Position numbers and translations under genes: made by a program. From positions 62,001 to 126,000 of the forward strand of contig NBAY01000088.1 in assembly GCA_002794775.1 (NCBI GenBank): a stretch of DNA of 64,000 nt, read 5' to 3'. Each line of letters opens with the position of its first letter. Position 1 is the stretch's first letter. Below the pieces are notes generated by a model, which was not told where the DNA came from, made no database searches, and saw nothing but the letters and a program-made list of their open reading frames with translations. Of this stretch, positions 24,919-36,720 are shown one piece after another. Origin of the DNA: Porodaedalea pini (Eukaryota > Basidiomycota > Agaricomycetes > Hymenochaetales > Hymenochaetaceae).

Positions 24919-26346
24919 TAAATGGTTAGCCAATGGCTGAATTGACAAATACAAAGCAAGACTAGTTGTGCAAGGATATGCGCAACAAGAAGGAATTGAT
25001 TTTTACTCAGATGATTTATTTGCACCAGTAGTGCGACTTAGTACTGTGTGAACTATACTTTCCTGGGCAGCAACTAATGACTATGAAATACATCAAATAG
25101 ATATCAAATCAGCCTACTTATATGGCGAACTCAAAGACGGTGAGGAAATTTACATCAAACCACCACCAGGATATAATAAACTATTACCTGACTTAAAACC
25201 CGGACAAATACTAAAATTAAAGAAAGCACTATATGGACTTAAACAAGCTGAAAGACGTTGGTACAAGAAACTAATGTCAATTTTAACTAAAATAGGACTA
25301 ACCAGATCAGACAATGACAACGCAGTCTTTTTCAAAACAGAAAATAATAAAACTATACTTGTATTATTTGTACATGTTGATGACATTACAATAGCTGTGA
25401 AATCAACTCAACTACTAACTGAACTAAAAACTCAAATTGGAAATGAAGTTACTTACACTGACGGAAATGAAATTCACTGGTTACTTGGAATTGAAATAAA
25501 GCGTAACCATCAAACTAAAACTATAGCATTAAAACAACAAAACTATATTGAAACTATCATCAAACGCTATAACTTAGAAAATGTTAAACTAAAGAATTCT
25601 CCTATGGAGCCAGGGAGACAATTATCAACTGATGACACACCAGCTGATGATGAAGAACTTACTTATATGGAAAAGATACCTTACATGAACATGGTTGGAG
25701 CACTGTGATATGCAGCAGACTGTACCAGGCCAGATATTGCCTATACATGCGGAATACTCACGAGATATTTAACTAACCCTGGTATTAAACATTTTGATGC
25801 CGCAAAACAATGTTTTCAATACTTACACTCAACTAAAGACTATTGGCTCATACTCGGCGGAACTGAAAATACTCAACTTACTGGATACACTGACTCTGAT
25901 GGAATGACAACTGAAGGGCATAAAGCCATATCCAGATACTTCTTTAAACTTGGCAATTCAATAACATCATGGTCAAGTAAAAGATAAACTTTAGTATCAT
26001 TAGCCATAGCTGAAGCTGAACTTATTGCACTGGCTTATGCAACTCATGAGGCTATTTGGCTAAAAAGACTTGTGAATGAGGTTCTGCAGGCTTCATTTGC
26101 ACCTACTACAATTTTTACTGATAATCAAGCTATTATTACTATGGCAACTGATCCTGAGCGTAAATATTCTCAAAGAACTAAACATATTGATATATGAAAA
26201 GATTTCTTTAGAGATCACATTGATAAAGGAACCATTACTGTTAAATACATTCCCACTGAACATAACATAGCAGACTTACTTACTAAAGCATTATCTGTAA
26301 CTTTACTCAAGCGCTTTGTAGAACAACTTAAACTAACACACGCTTG
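24919..26346 (+). pseudogene. truncated Ty1/copia pol: reverse transcriptase and RNase H
   Basis: One continuous reading frame from the foldback boundary to the stop before the LTR, broken by TGA at 24938, 25049, 25706 and 26195 and TAA at 25985. RT blocks visible are [44 protein letters not shown] and the active site FVHVDDI. RNase H blocks are GYTDSD, AIAEAELIAL and FTDNQAII, ending KYIPTEHNIADLLTKAL. Capsid, protease and integrase are missing: the element starts abruptly at the foldback terminus, just inside the RT domain. A purine tract (GAAGGGGAG) precedes the LTR. Confidence 0.93.
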
Positions 26347-26354
26347 AAGGGGAG

Positions 26355-26569
26355 TGTTGAACTATAAATAACTGACAGATACTTGCCTGAGCAAATATCC
26401 ATCACTGGTCACATGACCAACTTCCAGAACTCCGACTATATGCTCATATGACTATGCACCATATGCTCGCTATACTTTTTATAGTAAACTATTCAATTGT
26501 ACTGTATATAAGGATGGGCACTCTCGCCCCTAATCTACAGCTTTGTCCCACTTTTCTGCTCATCTAAGA
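26355..26569 (+). repeat. 3' LTR of truncated copia element
   Basis: 215 bp starting TGTTGAAC directly after the purine tract and ending TCTAAGA. It is closely similar over the same 215 bp to the solo LTR at 56519-56733. Contains a TATATAAGG core promoter at about 26504-26513. No matching duplication can be checked because the 5' end of the element is lost. Confidence 0.88.
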
Positions 26570-29500
26570 GATAGGATATTAGTTTCTCTCTGCATGATAA
26601 ACATATGAAGGCAGGAGACTCACCTCTTTATCAATCGTAATAACTGTGTGGCTGTAAGCACATATCAATCATTGGCCATGCATAATTTTATATGCGCTGG
26701 TATCATAGACCAAGCATGTGATGGTCGCTGCTTGAAAGTACTGTGCAATAGTCAAGTCTGATGCAAACACAGGGACCATGCTAGGAGCAATAGAGAGTGC
26801 CATGTTGTACAAGGAAGGGATGATGTTCCTGTGTGAGTTGACTAGGGCTTGGGATGGGTGAGGGTACTTCTGGCTCCCATTTGAAGATGTCTCTTTATAT
26901 GCACTGTATACACGCTTCTTTGAAAGTGCATGATGGCAACGGAGCGAACAGAAGCAGAGTAGAGCAGGTGGTGCCATAGAGATTGTATCTTGGTATTGTT
27001 AGGCTCCTCTAAATCAACTTCGCCTTCACGCAAGTGCCTGTATGTGTCACTTTTAACTCCTTTCACATCAGGGCATCTGCACAGACGAAGATGGTTCTTA
27101 TTGGAGCCAAACTGTAAGTGGACAATTTTTCTCACTGATTCAGGTAGTCCTTCAGATCTGAATGGCAAAAATTAAGCTTTGCAATGCGATGAGCTCCAGT
27201 ATCGAGTGAGTTATGCTGATGGTAGGTTGTAAGATGATACAGACTGAGCTACTATTAGCTGATCTATAGATAACCAGTAGAGTATGATAGCGTAGGCTCT
27301 GAGCTCAAAGAAGCCATTATCAAATTTCTTGAAGAGAATGTGCTGAAGCGTTTCGTAAAAGATGTACATCTTTCTTCACTGCATAGCAGTATACAAGAGC
27401 AGAGCATGGTGGTACTCTTCCAGTAAAAAGTCTGTATACTTGATAGCAGCATCAGTTCGGCTGCTTTGCTGTAGAACAGTTGGTGTCATAGCCTCAGAGG
27501 AAAAGAACCTGAAGCTAAGACACATGGCAAGGATTGGGTGTTAAACTGATAGCAAAATCGGTTCCAGATGATTAAATTTGATAAATCTGTACTCTTCTCT
27601 CTTGGCCGGTCGACCTTTCCCAAAAGCTTGTATTTTAGCGCTCTTAGCAAGATTCATGGGAGTCCATACAAAACGACAGCAGCTATTGACTCATGCTTTC
27701 AGTAGCATGATAAGACATAGATCTTCAAAAGTGTTTCTCAGCTTGACACTTTGAACAGCATTGTAGGGATGAGAGCAAAGAGACATCAGAATAACTGTGA
27801 GGAAAGTAGGCTGGAAGCAAGACATTTCAGTATAATCCCTCATAATGCATAGCTCCTGTAATCCATAGGATTTCATCGACAAACAAGCGGACATCTCATC
27901 TGGAATGGCCGTCATGCATTGGTATGGGGTGGGAACCAAATTGGCAGTTTCTCGTGAGTTGACTACCATGCTAGAGCTGTCGAGAGTTGATAAGTAGAGA
28001 GGTATCGAGGAGCTTATTTGCATCTGTACCTTTTGAGATCAAAAGGGAATGAATAGACACAAGTATAATTGGACCGCCGATACCCGCCCGACAACCGACA
28101 CAATGTTTTGAGCCCGCTCTACGACAACATTAAATCCACTTGCTAAATAATCCAGAGAAATGTAACCAGTGCAAGATTACATTCCAGCATAAGAGACCAT
28201 GTATGTTTTGAATATCATCATGATAAAAGTTTTGTCTGTTCTTTGGTGGAAACATTATGAGCGAAACAAGATAAGCAGTAGGAAGCTGAGAGTTGCCTAC
28301 CAGAGTGATCTCATGTTTCTCATGCCAGCATCTACATCTGAATCCACTGCTATTCCATTCCCATAAGTATCACATCATTCTCGGCCTTCTCTTCTCTTCC
28401 TCCCTTCTCATCATTGTTGTCATCCCTCCCTAGCTCACTTGTCTCTGCTCACGCATTGTCCTCATTGCTTTCAACAGTGTCAACAGCATCTGAGGACTGT
28501 GTGCTCTCTCACCATGCTGAGCATATTCAACTCCTGGTGTGAGTCGCCACTTGGTCATGCCCTCTGCCCTCCCCATTCTAACTCACTGAACTCTCAGATA
28601 TTTCATACTCACTTGTCGTTGAAGTCGCCGATGATACTGTATACCTTGCAGGTTACTGTTTGACCATGGCAACACAGACAACAACCAGTATGCATCGTGG
28701 ATCTGCATGCGTTGGATATAGGCCCTTCGAAAGGCCCCTTTATTCGACCACATGGTGGACAGTATAATGCTCCAGGTCACTCGGCTCTCGTAGTGCAAGT
28801 TTGCACATCTACACAGATGGGAATCAAAGCTTCTGATTCTGGGTGAAGCTCAAGTGTCCCCATTATTTTGTCATGTATTCCTTGACTATCCAAAGTCTTG
28901 ATAGAGCACCGTATGAGAAACCAAGTAAAGTTTCAAAACAGAAAATACAACATGCACCTCAAGATTGGCGCCAGAGTCAAGTTCCCAGTATGCATCAGTG
29001 AAGGTGATGTAGTGAAGAGAAATGACCTTTTCACTCATAGACCAACCTCGCGGCTAGTTGAACTTTATTTGAGAAGCTAATAGATAAGGCAGTCACATTT
29101 AATGGCAGTTTATGAGGCAAATTTGATGGTGTCAAGGATGCAGTTCAGGGTGCAGAGATTGGTGAAAGGGTAGCCTGCATCTGGATCATCAATCCCGCCA
29201 AGCTGGGGGAGGATATCAAAGAAGAGGAGGCCAGACATGGACGCACGATGCACAAGTATATGTACATTTGCGGACGTTGCCGTTCAATGCGAAACTCATC
29301 GGTGCAAACGGCAAAATAGGTGATGAGCTTGTCAAGATGAGAAGGAGGCAAATCCTGTACAGGACTCGGCTTTGTCGCCATTGACAACAAACACTAAAAA
29401 TTGACTCACGATGTCCATGACAGAGGAAAGGAAGAGTGTGTTGGCTTGACATGGAGCAAATTGCAATCACCACATGACCTTTCGGCACCTTCTGAAAATG

Positions 29501-30244
29501 GTCTTTTGTTTCCGTTACAAGAGCAACTGAAATGCAAGGCTATGTCCTGGAGATGACAAAACACAAGTAAGTAGCTGACAACTCTTCTGTATCAGACATC
29601 TTTTGGGCTTTGTTCATTATTATGTCTTATATTCAACCACTTATTGGCAAGTGATGGCAGAGTGATGACGCTCTGAGTCGCTAATGATCAACTATGCAAG
29701 ACTGCTCCTGCATTGCGAAATTGGCATATGAACATGATGGGTTTTAGATGCACAGTATGCATCAGCCTGCACTCCAAAAGAGCAAAGCGGTTGGTGGGCT
29801 TGATCAGGCAAACTTGATTGAAAGCATGAGATGACTTCGGCATGGACACAAGCAGCAATTACTAACTCCCTTAATAGGCTCATAAAGGGTCAAATATATA
29901 CATGTAAATATATTTCAGTTTTCAAGGAGACGTGACTTTGAAAATTGCATTACAGGTGGATGTAAGAAGTGATGATGATCATTGCAGATCACAGACTGAT
30001 CACCATCACTTCTTACAAACCACCTGTAAATTGGACCTTTGGCTCAGACATCATGGCTTTGCATTAGTCACAAAGTAAAGATTACTAGCAAAGTGTATAC
30101 TTACTTCACTCTCATCTAAGGTTGGGCTAGATTAAGACTTTTGCACTAGTCTATAGACTGACTGAAAATTCACCTACATCAGCAATATCAAGATTTCAGT
30201 TAATTTTAGTTGATAGTATGAAGGAGATTGCTTCAGCAAACCAG
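26570..30244. other. AT-rich block with unrecognised reverse-strand coding remnants
   Basis: No complete gene could be built. On the - strand, stretches at 27168-26842, 28023-27691, 28798-28583 and 29390-29145 have protein-like composition (for example LPESVRKIVHLQFGSN and SLCSHPYNAVQSVKLRNTF), so one or two decayed multi-exon genes are likely. I recognise no domain. Confidence 0.35.
29951..30028. repeat. imperfect hairpin, about 31-bp arms
   Basis: TACAGGTGGATGTAAGAAGT... pairs with ...ACTTCTTACAAACCACCTGTA across a 15-base loop. Could be a tiny MITE remnant or a structured RNA; nothing adjacent explains it. Confidence 0.6.
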
Positions 30245-30249
30245 CAAAC

Positions 30250-30682
30250 TGTCAGGACTTGAACCTTTCCTTTCTTTTATTTTCCTTTTATCATTCCTTT
30301 TCTTTTAATCACTCCTTTTCATTATATTTAATCATCTTTAATCATCTTTTCAATCATTTCCCACACTTCCTCCACATGACCTTCATTCGTTCCATTCCAC
30401 TCATTTATGTAACTTTAGATAATATAGTCTCACGGTCGCTGCTATATAAGGTCTCAGGAATCGCATGAACTCCCTGTTCTGCTTTTCCTCTTACCTCCGC
30501 GACAACCTAGGTGAGACTCATTCCCCTTGTATTAGTTTAGACCTGTATTAATCCTCTTACCTCCGCAATGACCTAGCCTGAGTATAGTGTGTACCGAGTC
30601 CCCGCTTGAGTATAGCACGTCCCAGACGACAGTCAGCTGAGGCCTGCCCAGTCCAAGTCGTCTCCCGGACTCCCGCCTAACA
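30250..30682 (+). repeat. 5' LTR of chromovirus
   Basis: 433 bp. Contains a polypyrimidine-rich U3 and a TATATAAG box at 30443-30450, followed by the probable transcription start. Same length as the 3' LTR. Confidence 0.95.
30443..30450 (+). promoter_or_regulatory. TATA box in 5' LTR
   Basis: TATATAAG, repeated at the equivalent place in the 3' LTR (36351) and, reversed, in the solo LTR at 5362-5786. Confidence 0.6.
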
Positions 30683-31445
30683 TAAAAGCAGAACCTCCCC
30701 CCAGGCTCATCTCCAGTGTACGTTGTCACTGTTGACTTGCCTTCACTCGGTCTAGAGGAGCACTCCCCTTGAAGGACTTGATGTGTAAACCCCCTAAATG
30801 ACAACTCTTGACCCTGCCCGGGTGTTTTCGGACGTTCATGTATTAAGTAATCCGACTTTTCCTGACCCTTACCACATTTGGACATCAACTTGACCTCGGA
30901 GGAGTTGACACCCCGATCAGGAAACCCTCTCCCACCCTGGCTCTCTGCATCAGCCTTTGGTGGAGATCGCACCTGACTTGGACATGGGTAACACATCGTG
31001 TGCAGTCGTCAACCTTGTTGTTGATTGTTATCTCAGTTGCCGCCTTTCGTCTAATCATCAAATTTGCTGATGAACCTGTCCTTCGTCAGCGTAACGTTCA
31101 TCCAGACAACCAGCCCCTCCCCGTTCCCCCTCCAGTCTAGTCAAGATAGATCTCACAGAGGAACAACAGCGGGCCCTACCTTTGTCCTCGTGGTTTGACC
31201 CAGAACGCGCTTCGTACATCACGACCGACAGTGAGCACGTCACCCATGACATCTGGTGGAGCGACGTTAGGCATGCTTGGTACTCGACTAACGAACAAGC
31301 TCAATGAGTTCAGTGGGCACCTCGAACCCCTCACGCGCCATCATCACCCACTGTCTCGACATCGTCGGTCGTCCTCCCAAGCGAACCAGGAGGTTATCAT
31401 ACGCCCTGTAGAGACTCATCACCGCCTACACCCCCTGAACGCATA

Positions 31446-32531
31446 ATGCACACGCCTGTACCAGTGATGTCAGAGGGCTTTACTGCAAGGCAGCAACAGG
31501 AGATCGTGGTGATCGTAGCGGCCACCTTCACCCGTGCAGCAATGAGCACCCCCGCAGCCCAAGCTCCGACTCCCTCGATTGACATCACCCAGCCACGTGA
31601 ATTCACTGGTGGCGATGATTACCTTGACTTCAAGCGCGAAGTCCTACTCTTCGTCTCGGCGAACCCCACGAGGTACCCCTCGTCGTCGAGTAAGATCTAT
31701 GTCACCCTCTCTTACCTCAAGGGTGGCAACGCATCGACGTGGGTGCAAAACTACGTCCAGGAGTTCACGACGAGTGGCATTGTGAGCTTCACGGATAGCT
31801 GGGCAAGGTTCCAGGAAAGACTGGATGCCTCCTTTGATGACCCGAACAGAAAAGAGAAGGCATTGAAGAAGTTCCGAGAAAAGATCCAGAAGGACCTCTC
31901 TGCTGACGAGTTCTTCCAAGATCTTGATGTAATCATCAAGGCAGCGGAACTGACAGACGATGGTGTCATCTGCGATCATCTAAAGTGCGCGATGAACATC
32001 GAGGTGGTCTGTGGGGTGCTAAGGTCGACGCCAGTCCCAACAAAGTACGAAGACTGGAAAAAGAAGGCCGTCGAAATTGATCATGGTGAACAGCAGATCC
32101 GCACCATCCAACGAGGCTGTATACTACCCCCAACGTGCCCGCAACCACAGCAGGCGCCACCCGTCCGTCGTCCTTTTGCAGCCCCCCACATCAACAAATG
32201 CGACGCGACTGGCATCACCTTTGGAGGGGCTGGCCAGCCAATGGACGTCTCGATGAATGAGGTGCAATGGTGACGGGCATGCTGGATCTGTGGCAAGCTC
32301 GGTCATTTCAAGGATGCATGCCTGCAGGGGAAGATGATCGTGCAGCATATGCTGCAGATGATGGTGCCTGGCGAACGTCGCCTCCTCGCCAATGAGCTAG
32401 GAGCGATGAAGGAGTTGGCCTTCGAGGAAGTCGTAGACACTCGAAAGATGACGGTGGAGGACTACGTGGAGGAAGAAGGCAATGACGAAGAGGTCGTCGA
32501 CTCGCAGGATTTTGCGAGTGGTCAGGCGTAG
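31446..32531 (+). pseudogene. chromovirus gag with one TGA
   Basis: Capsid-like polyprotein. The frame from ATG 31446 reads a capsid core (FQERLDASFDDPNRKEKALK is typical of Ty3-type gag), then meets TGA at 32271-32273. It continues in the same frame as a CCHC zinc knuckle (CWICGKLGHFKDAC) and an acidic end, stopping at TAG 32529-32531. The pol frame is -1 relative to it and is open across the gag end from about 32485, so pol was probably expressed by -1 frameshifting. Confidence 0.88.
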
Positions 32532-35500
32532 CCACCGGGGCGACTGACCAAGAAGAACAAGGGGCCTCGTATCCAGACTCAATAAAATATAACCAACCGT
32601 CTGTACAATATGTAGATGCAAACAACGTCGATGGTTTTTCTGATTACAAAGTCCCCACCTGTGTGAACAAAGAGAATGAGTACAAGCAGCTGTTCATGAG
32701 GGGAACTGGCGGACGCCAGCTGGACCTCCTCCTGAACGTCGGATACAATGTGGAGAGTGAAGGGAGAGAGGTGGACACGCATGCCCTTGTGGATTCGGGG
32801 TGTACTGGATCGTGCATCAATGTGAGATTTGTTGAATGGTATGGGCTGGAGACGAAGCATTACATCTGACCCCTTGCAGTGCTCAACGCCGATGGCACCC
32901 ACAACAAGGCTGGGTTGATCAAAGAATATGTTGACGTGGAACTTATGATTGGTCACCATAAGGAACAGATTGTCCTTGCTGTAACCTCACTTGCATCGTC
33001 GAACATCTTCCTAGGGTATGACTGGCTTCGACGTCACAACCCTGAGGTTGACTGGAGGACAGGTACACTTGACTTCACCCACTGTCCCAGCGAATGTGTG
33101 ATCGAGAAGGTTGTGGAGGAGGACATGCGGAGAGTCGAGAAGGTCATGGAAGAGATGAAGAGGGTGAGAGAGGTGCGAATGGACAAGGCGTCCTGGCCTG
33201 CATACCTCAATGACTACCCCGACGTCTTCAGTGAAAAAGGCTTCGAGAAGCTGCCAGAGCATTGACCCTGGGACCACATCATCGACTTGAAACCCGACTT
33301 CAAACCTAGCGATTGCAAGATCTATCCGCTCACGCCAACTGAGCAGCAATCGCTAAAAGACTTCCTCAACGAGAACTTGAAGTCTGGTTGTATCCAACGG
33401 TCGATATCACCCATGGCGTCGCCCTTCTTCTTTATAAAGAAGGCCAACAAATCACTACGCCCGATCCAGGATTACCGTAAGCTTAATGACGGTACGATCA
33501 AGAACAAGTATCCCCTCCCTCTCATCGACAAACTCGTCGACAAGGTCAAGAAAGCAAAGTACATCACTAAGCTTGACCTTTGCTGGGGGTACTACAACAT
33601 CTGGATCTGCAAAGGCAATGAGTGGAAGGCAGCTTTCCGCACTAACATGGGCCTCTTCAAACCAATGGTGATGTTTTTTGGTCTTTGTAATGCGCCAGCA
33701 ATGTTCCAGGTGTTCATCAACCATATCTTCAAGGACCTGATCTACGCTAACTTGATCATCGTATACCTTGACGACATCTTGATCCTCTCGGAAACCATCA
33801 AGGAGCATATTGATACATCGAGGCGCGTCCTCCAAATCCTCAAAGAAAATGGCCTGTACCTGAAGCCGGAAAAGTGCAAGTTCGATGCTAAGGTTGTCAA
33901 ATACCTCAGCCACATCATCAGCAATGGTGAGATCAAGGCCGACCCAGCAAAGATGGAGGCGATTGCGAACTGGCCTGTCCCGTGAAACCTCAAGGAACTG
34001 CAACAGTTCCTTGGCATGGGAAACTGGCTGAGACGGTTTATTAAGGACTACAGCAAGGTAGTCCGACCGTTGATGTCATTAATGGGCAAGAAGGACTGGG
34101 TATGGGAGACCAAACAGCAGGAAGTGTTCGAGGAGCTAAGACAACGTCTCTGCTCACCTCCAGTCCTAGCCATCGCCAATGACGAGGGCCCTTTCCATGT
34201 GGAGGCGGACTCATCAAACTTTGCACTCGGCGGTGTGTTGTTGCAGAAGCAGGAAGGAAGGTGGAGGGTGATCACCTACAGGTCAGAGGCACTCGAACCG
34301 GTGGAACAAAACTACGAGATCTACGACAAGGAGATGCTCGCGATCGTTTCGGCGCTCAAGGAGTGGTGGCAATACCTCCTCGGCGCTCGCCACAAAATCG
34401 AAATCTGGTCCGACCACACCAACCTTACCTACTTCAGGTCGGTGCAGAAGCTGAGCTATCGTCAAGCTCGCTGGCGGACCAAACTTGAAGAATTCGACTT
34501 CCACCTCGAACACAAGTCGGGGAAGACGATGGGCAAGGCCAATCTGCTATCGCGTATGGCAGGCTACAATCAGGGCAAGGATGACAATGACGGTGTCGTG
34601 TTCATCAAGGATAAGTGGCTGAACCGTGGAGTAGTGTGGATGTTGCGCGACGAGGTGGTAGAACGAGTGGGTGAAGCGCAGAGGGCACAGGGCGGGTTGG
34701 AGAGGCTGACAGGTATGATAGAGGTTGACGGTTTATGGTGGATGAAAGGCAAGGTGTATGTACCATTGACGATGAAGGAGGCCGTGTTGTGGGAGTGTCA
34801 CGATTCGGTACTGGCTGGTCATCCGGGGGCGTTGAAGACGGTAGAGCTCGTCCGTCGCAATTTCTGGTGGGCGTCAATGTTCTCCAACGCCCGAACATAC
34901 GTCCAAGGATGCGACCATTGTCAACAGATGAAAGCCTTGAGAGCATCGAGGTCAAGACCACTCCATCTGAATGTGGTCCCCAAAGCCCCTTGGGAGATCG
35001 TCACGGTCAACCTCATCGGAGAGCTCCCAGAATCAAAGGGACACAATGCAATCTGCATCTTCGTTGATAGGTTCTCGAAACAGATGCATGCGATCCCGAC
35101 AACGACGAAGTTATCAGCAGAAGGCATGGCTCAGCTGTACCGTGACCACGTCTTCCGCCTCCACGGCTTGCCAAAAAAGATCATCCATGACCGAGGCACG
35201 CAGTTCGACGCATTGATGATGAAGGAACTGTACAAACTCCTACACATCGAAGGCAACCCATTGATGGCATATCACCCACAGACCAATGGTCAAACGGAAC
35301 GCGTTAACCAGGAGCTCGAACAGTACCTTTGACTCTTCGTTAACCATCGTCAATTGGACTGGAAGGACTGGCTCCCCCTCACGGAGTTCACATACAACAA
35401 CCGCAAACACTCGGCAACGAAAATGTCCCCCTTCTATGCGAACACAGGACGTCACCCCTTGAGCTTTGACACAACACAAACCTCATCTGCCAACATGTCA

Positions 35501-36031
35501 GCGGAAGAATTTGTGAAGCACATCAAAGAGACTCATCACATTGCAAAGGACAACTTGGTCAAGGCGGCAGATGACATGAAGCGCTACCATGATCGGACAG
35601 CAGGGACTTTGGTGGAGTACAAGGCTGGAGACAAGGTTTTCCTCGATGGGCGAAACATCAGCACAGATTTGCTGACAAAGAAACTCACTGACAAATGGTA
35701 TGGTCCCTTCAAGATCGTCGACAAGGTGGGAGCTAGCGTGTACAAACTCAGGCTCCCCAAGCGATGGAAGAAGGTCCACCCGGTCTTCAACGAGGCCCTG
35801 CTAAAGCCCGCCGTCAAACCATCCTTCGAGAGCCAGAAACAACCAGCACTGCCACCACCTGACATTGTCGACAACAAGGAGGAGTACGAGATTGAGGAAG
35901 TTCTAGACTCGCATCTGCACCGAGGGAAGCTACAATACCTCGTCAAGTGGGTTGGCTACAATAAACCGACTTGGCAGCCCGAGATGGACTTTGGCGAGAA
36001 TGCAAAGGAGGCGATCGCTGAATTCTATTGA
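32485..36031 (+). pseudogene. chromovirus pol: protease, RT, RNase H, integrase, chromodomain
   Basis: A single reading frame runs the whole way apart from TGA at 32867, 33263, 33983 and 35330, then its own stop at 36029. Protease has VDSGCTGSCINVRF. RT has LDLCWGYYNIWICKGNEWK and the active site YLDDILIL. RNase H has EADSSNFALGGVLLQ and YEIYDKEMLAIV. Integrase has the HHCC finger (CHDSVLAGHPG...GCDHCQQMK) and IHDRGTQFD with E in NGQTERVNQELEQYL, but the first catalytic Asp is Asn (AAC, 35009-35011). The C-terminus is a chromodomain (EEVLDSHLHRGKLQYLVKWV), which places it among chromoviruses. Confidence 0.93.
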
Positions 36032-36157
36032 AAACACCCTGGTGCCCCTCGAAAACTCAACATCCCTCGCCAATGACTACGCCCATGCTTCGTCGACACC
36101 GAGCCAGACGACTGCGATCTGGGTTGGTCAGGACACCCAACCTTGAGGGGGGGGTAA

Positions 36158-36590
36158 TGTCAGGACTCGAACCTTTCCTTTCTTTTATTTTCCTTTTATC
36201 ATTCCTTTTCTTTTAATCACTCCTTTTCATTATATTTAATCATCTTTAATCATCTTTTCAATCATTTCCCACACTTCCTCCACATGACCTTCATTCGTTC
36301 CATTCCACTCATTTATGTAACTTTAGATAATATAGTCTCACGGTCGCTGCTATATAAGGTCTCAGGAATCGCATGAACTCCCTGTTCTGCTTTTCCTCTT
36401 ACCTCCGCGACAACCTAGGTGAGACTCATTCCCCTTGTATTAGTTTAGACCTGTATTAATCCTCTTACCTCCGCGACGACCTAGCCTGAGTATAGCGTGT
36501 TCTGAGTCCCCGCTTGAGTATAGCATGTCCTAGATGACAGTCAGCTGAGGCCTGCCCAGTCCGAGTCGTCTCCTGGACTCCCGCCTAACA
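36158..36590 (+). repeat. 3' LTR of chromovirus
   Basis: 433 bp, near-identical to the 5' LTR. Followed directly by the CAAAC duplication and then, about 8 bp further, by a TATA-like GGATATATAC of the flanking gene. Confidence 0.95.
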
Positions 36591-36598
36591 CAAACCAG

Positions 36599-36608
36599 GA
36601 TATATACT
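36599..36608 (+). promoter_or_regulatory. TATA-like element of the ORF at 36721
   Basis: GATATATAC about 115 bp before the ATG, just 8 bp right of the chromovirus 3' LTR. Position fits a core promoter; not proven. Confidence 0.4.
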
Positions 36609-36720
36609 TGTATAAGTTCTCATTCCCTCAGGAGAAAAGATCTTGAATCATCTTCCCAGTTCTCTGGTACTCAAGACTCAGGTGGCCTATCTCTTGTCCT
36701 GACCACCAGCAACATTAACT

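Larger units (their letters stand above)
30250..36590 (+). mobile_element. full-length Ty3/gypsy chromovirus, 6.34 kb
   Basis: LTRs of 433 bp each at 30250-30682 and 36158-36590, both TGTCAG...CTAACA and differing at only a few sites, so the insertion is fairly young. The 5-bp target duplication CAAAC is at 30245-30249 and 36591-36595. A polypurine tract (GAGGGGGGGGTAA) ends at 36157. Order: gag, protease, RT, RNase H, integrase, chromodomain. A primer-binding site matching a tRNA was not evident after the 5' LTR. The coding region is interrupted by five TGA codons. Confidence 0.96.

Noticed and set aside
26570..30244. A second Tnp2 or KDZ-type transposase
   Set aside because: None of the hallmark motifs (DPMHN block, Cys finger) could be found in the fragments.
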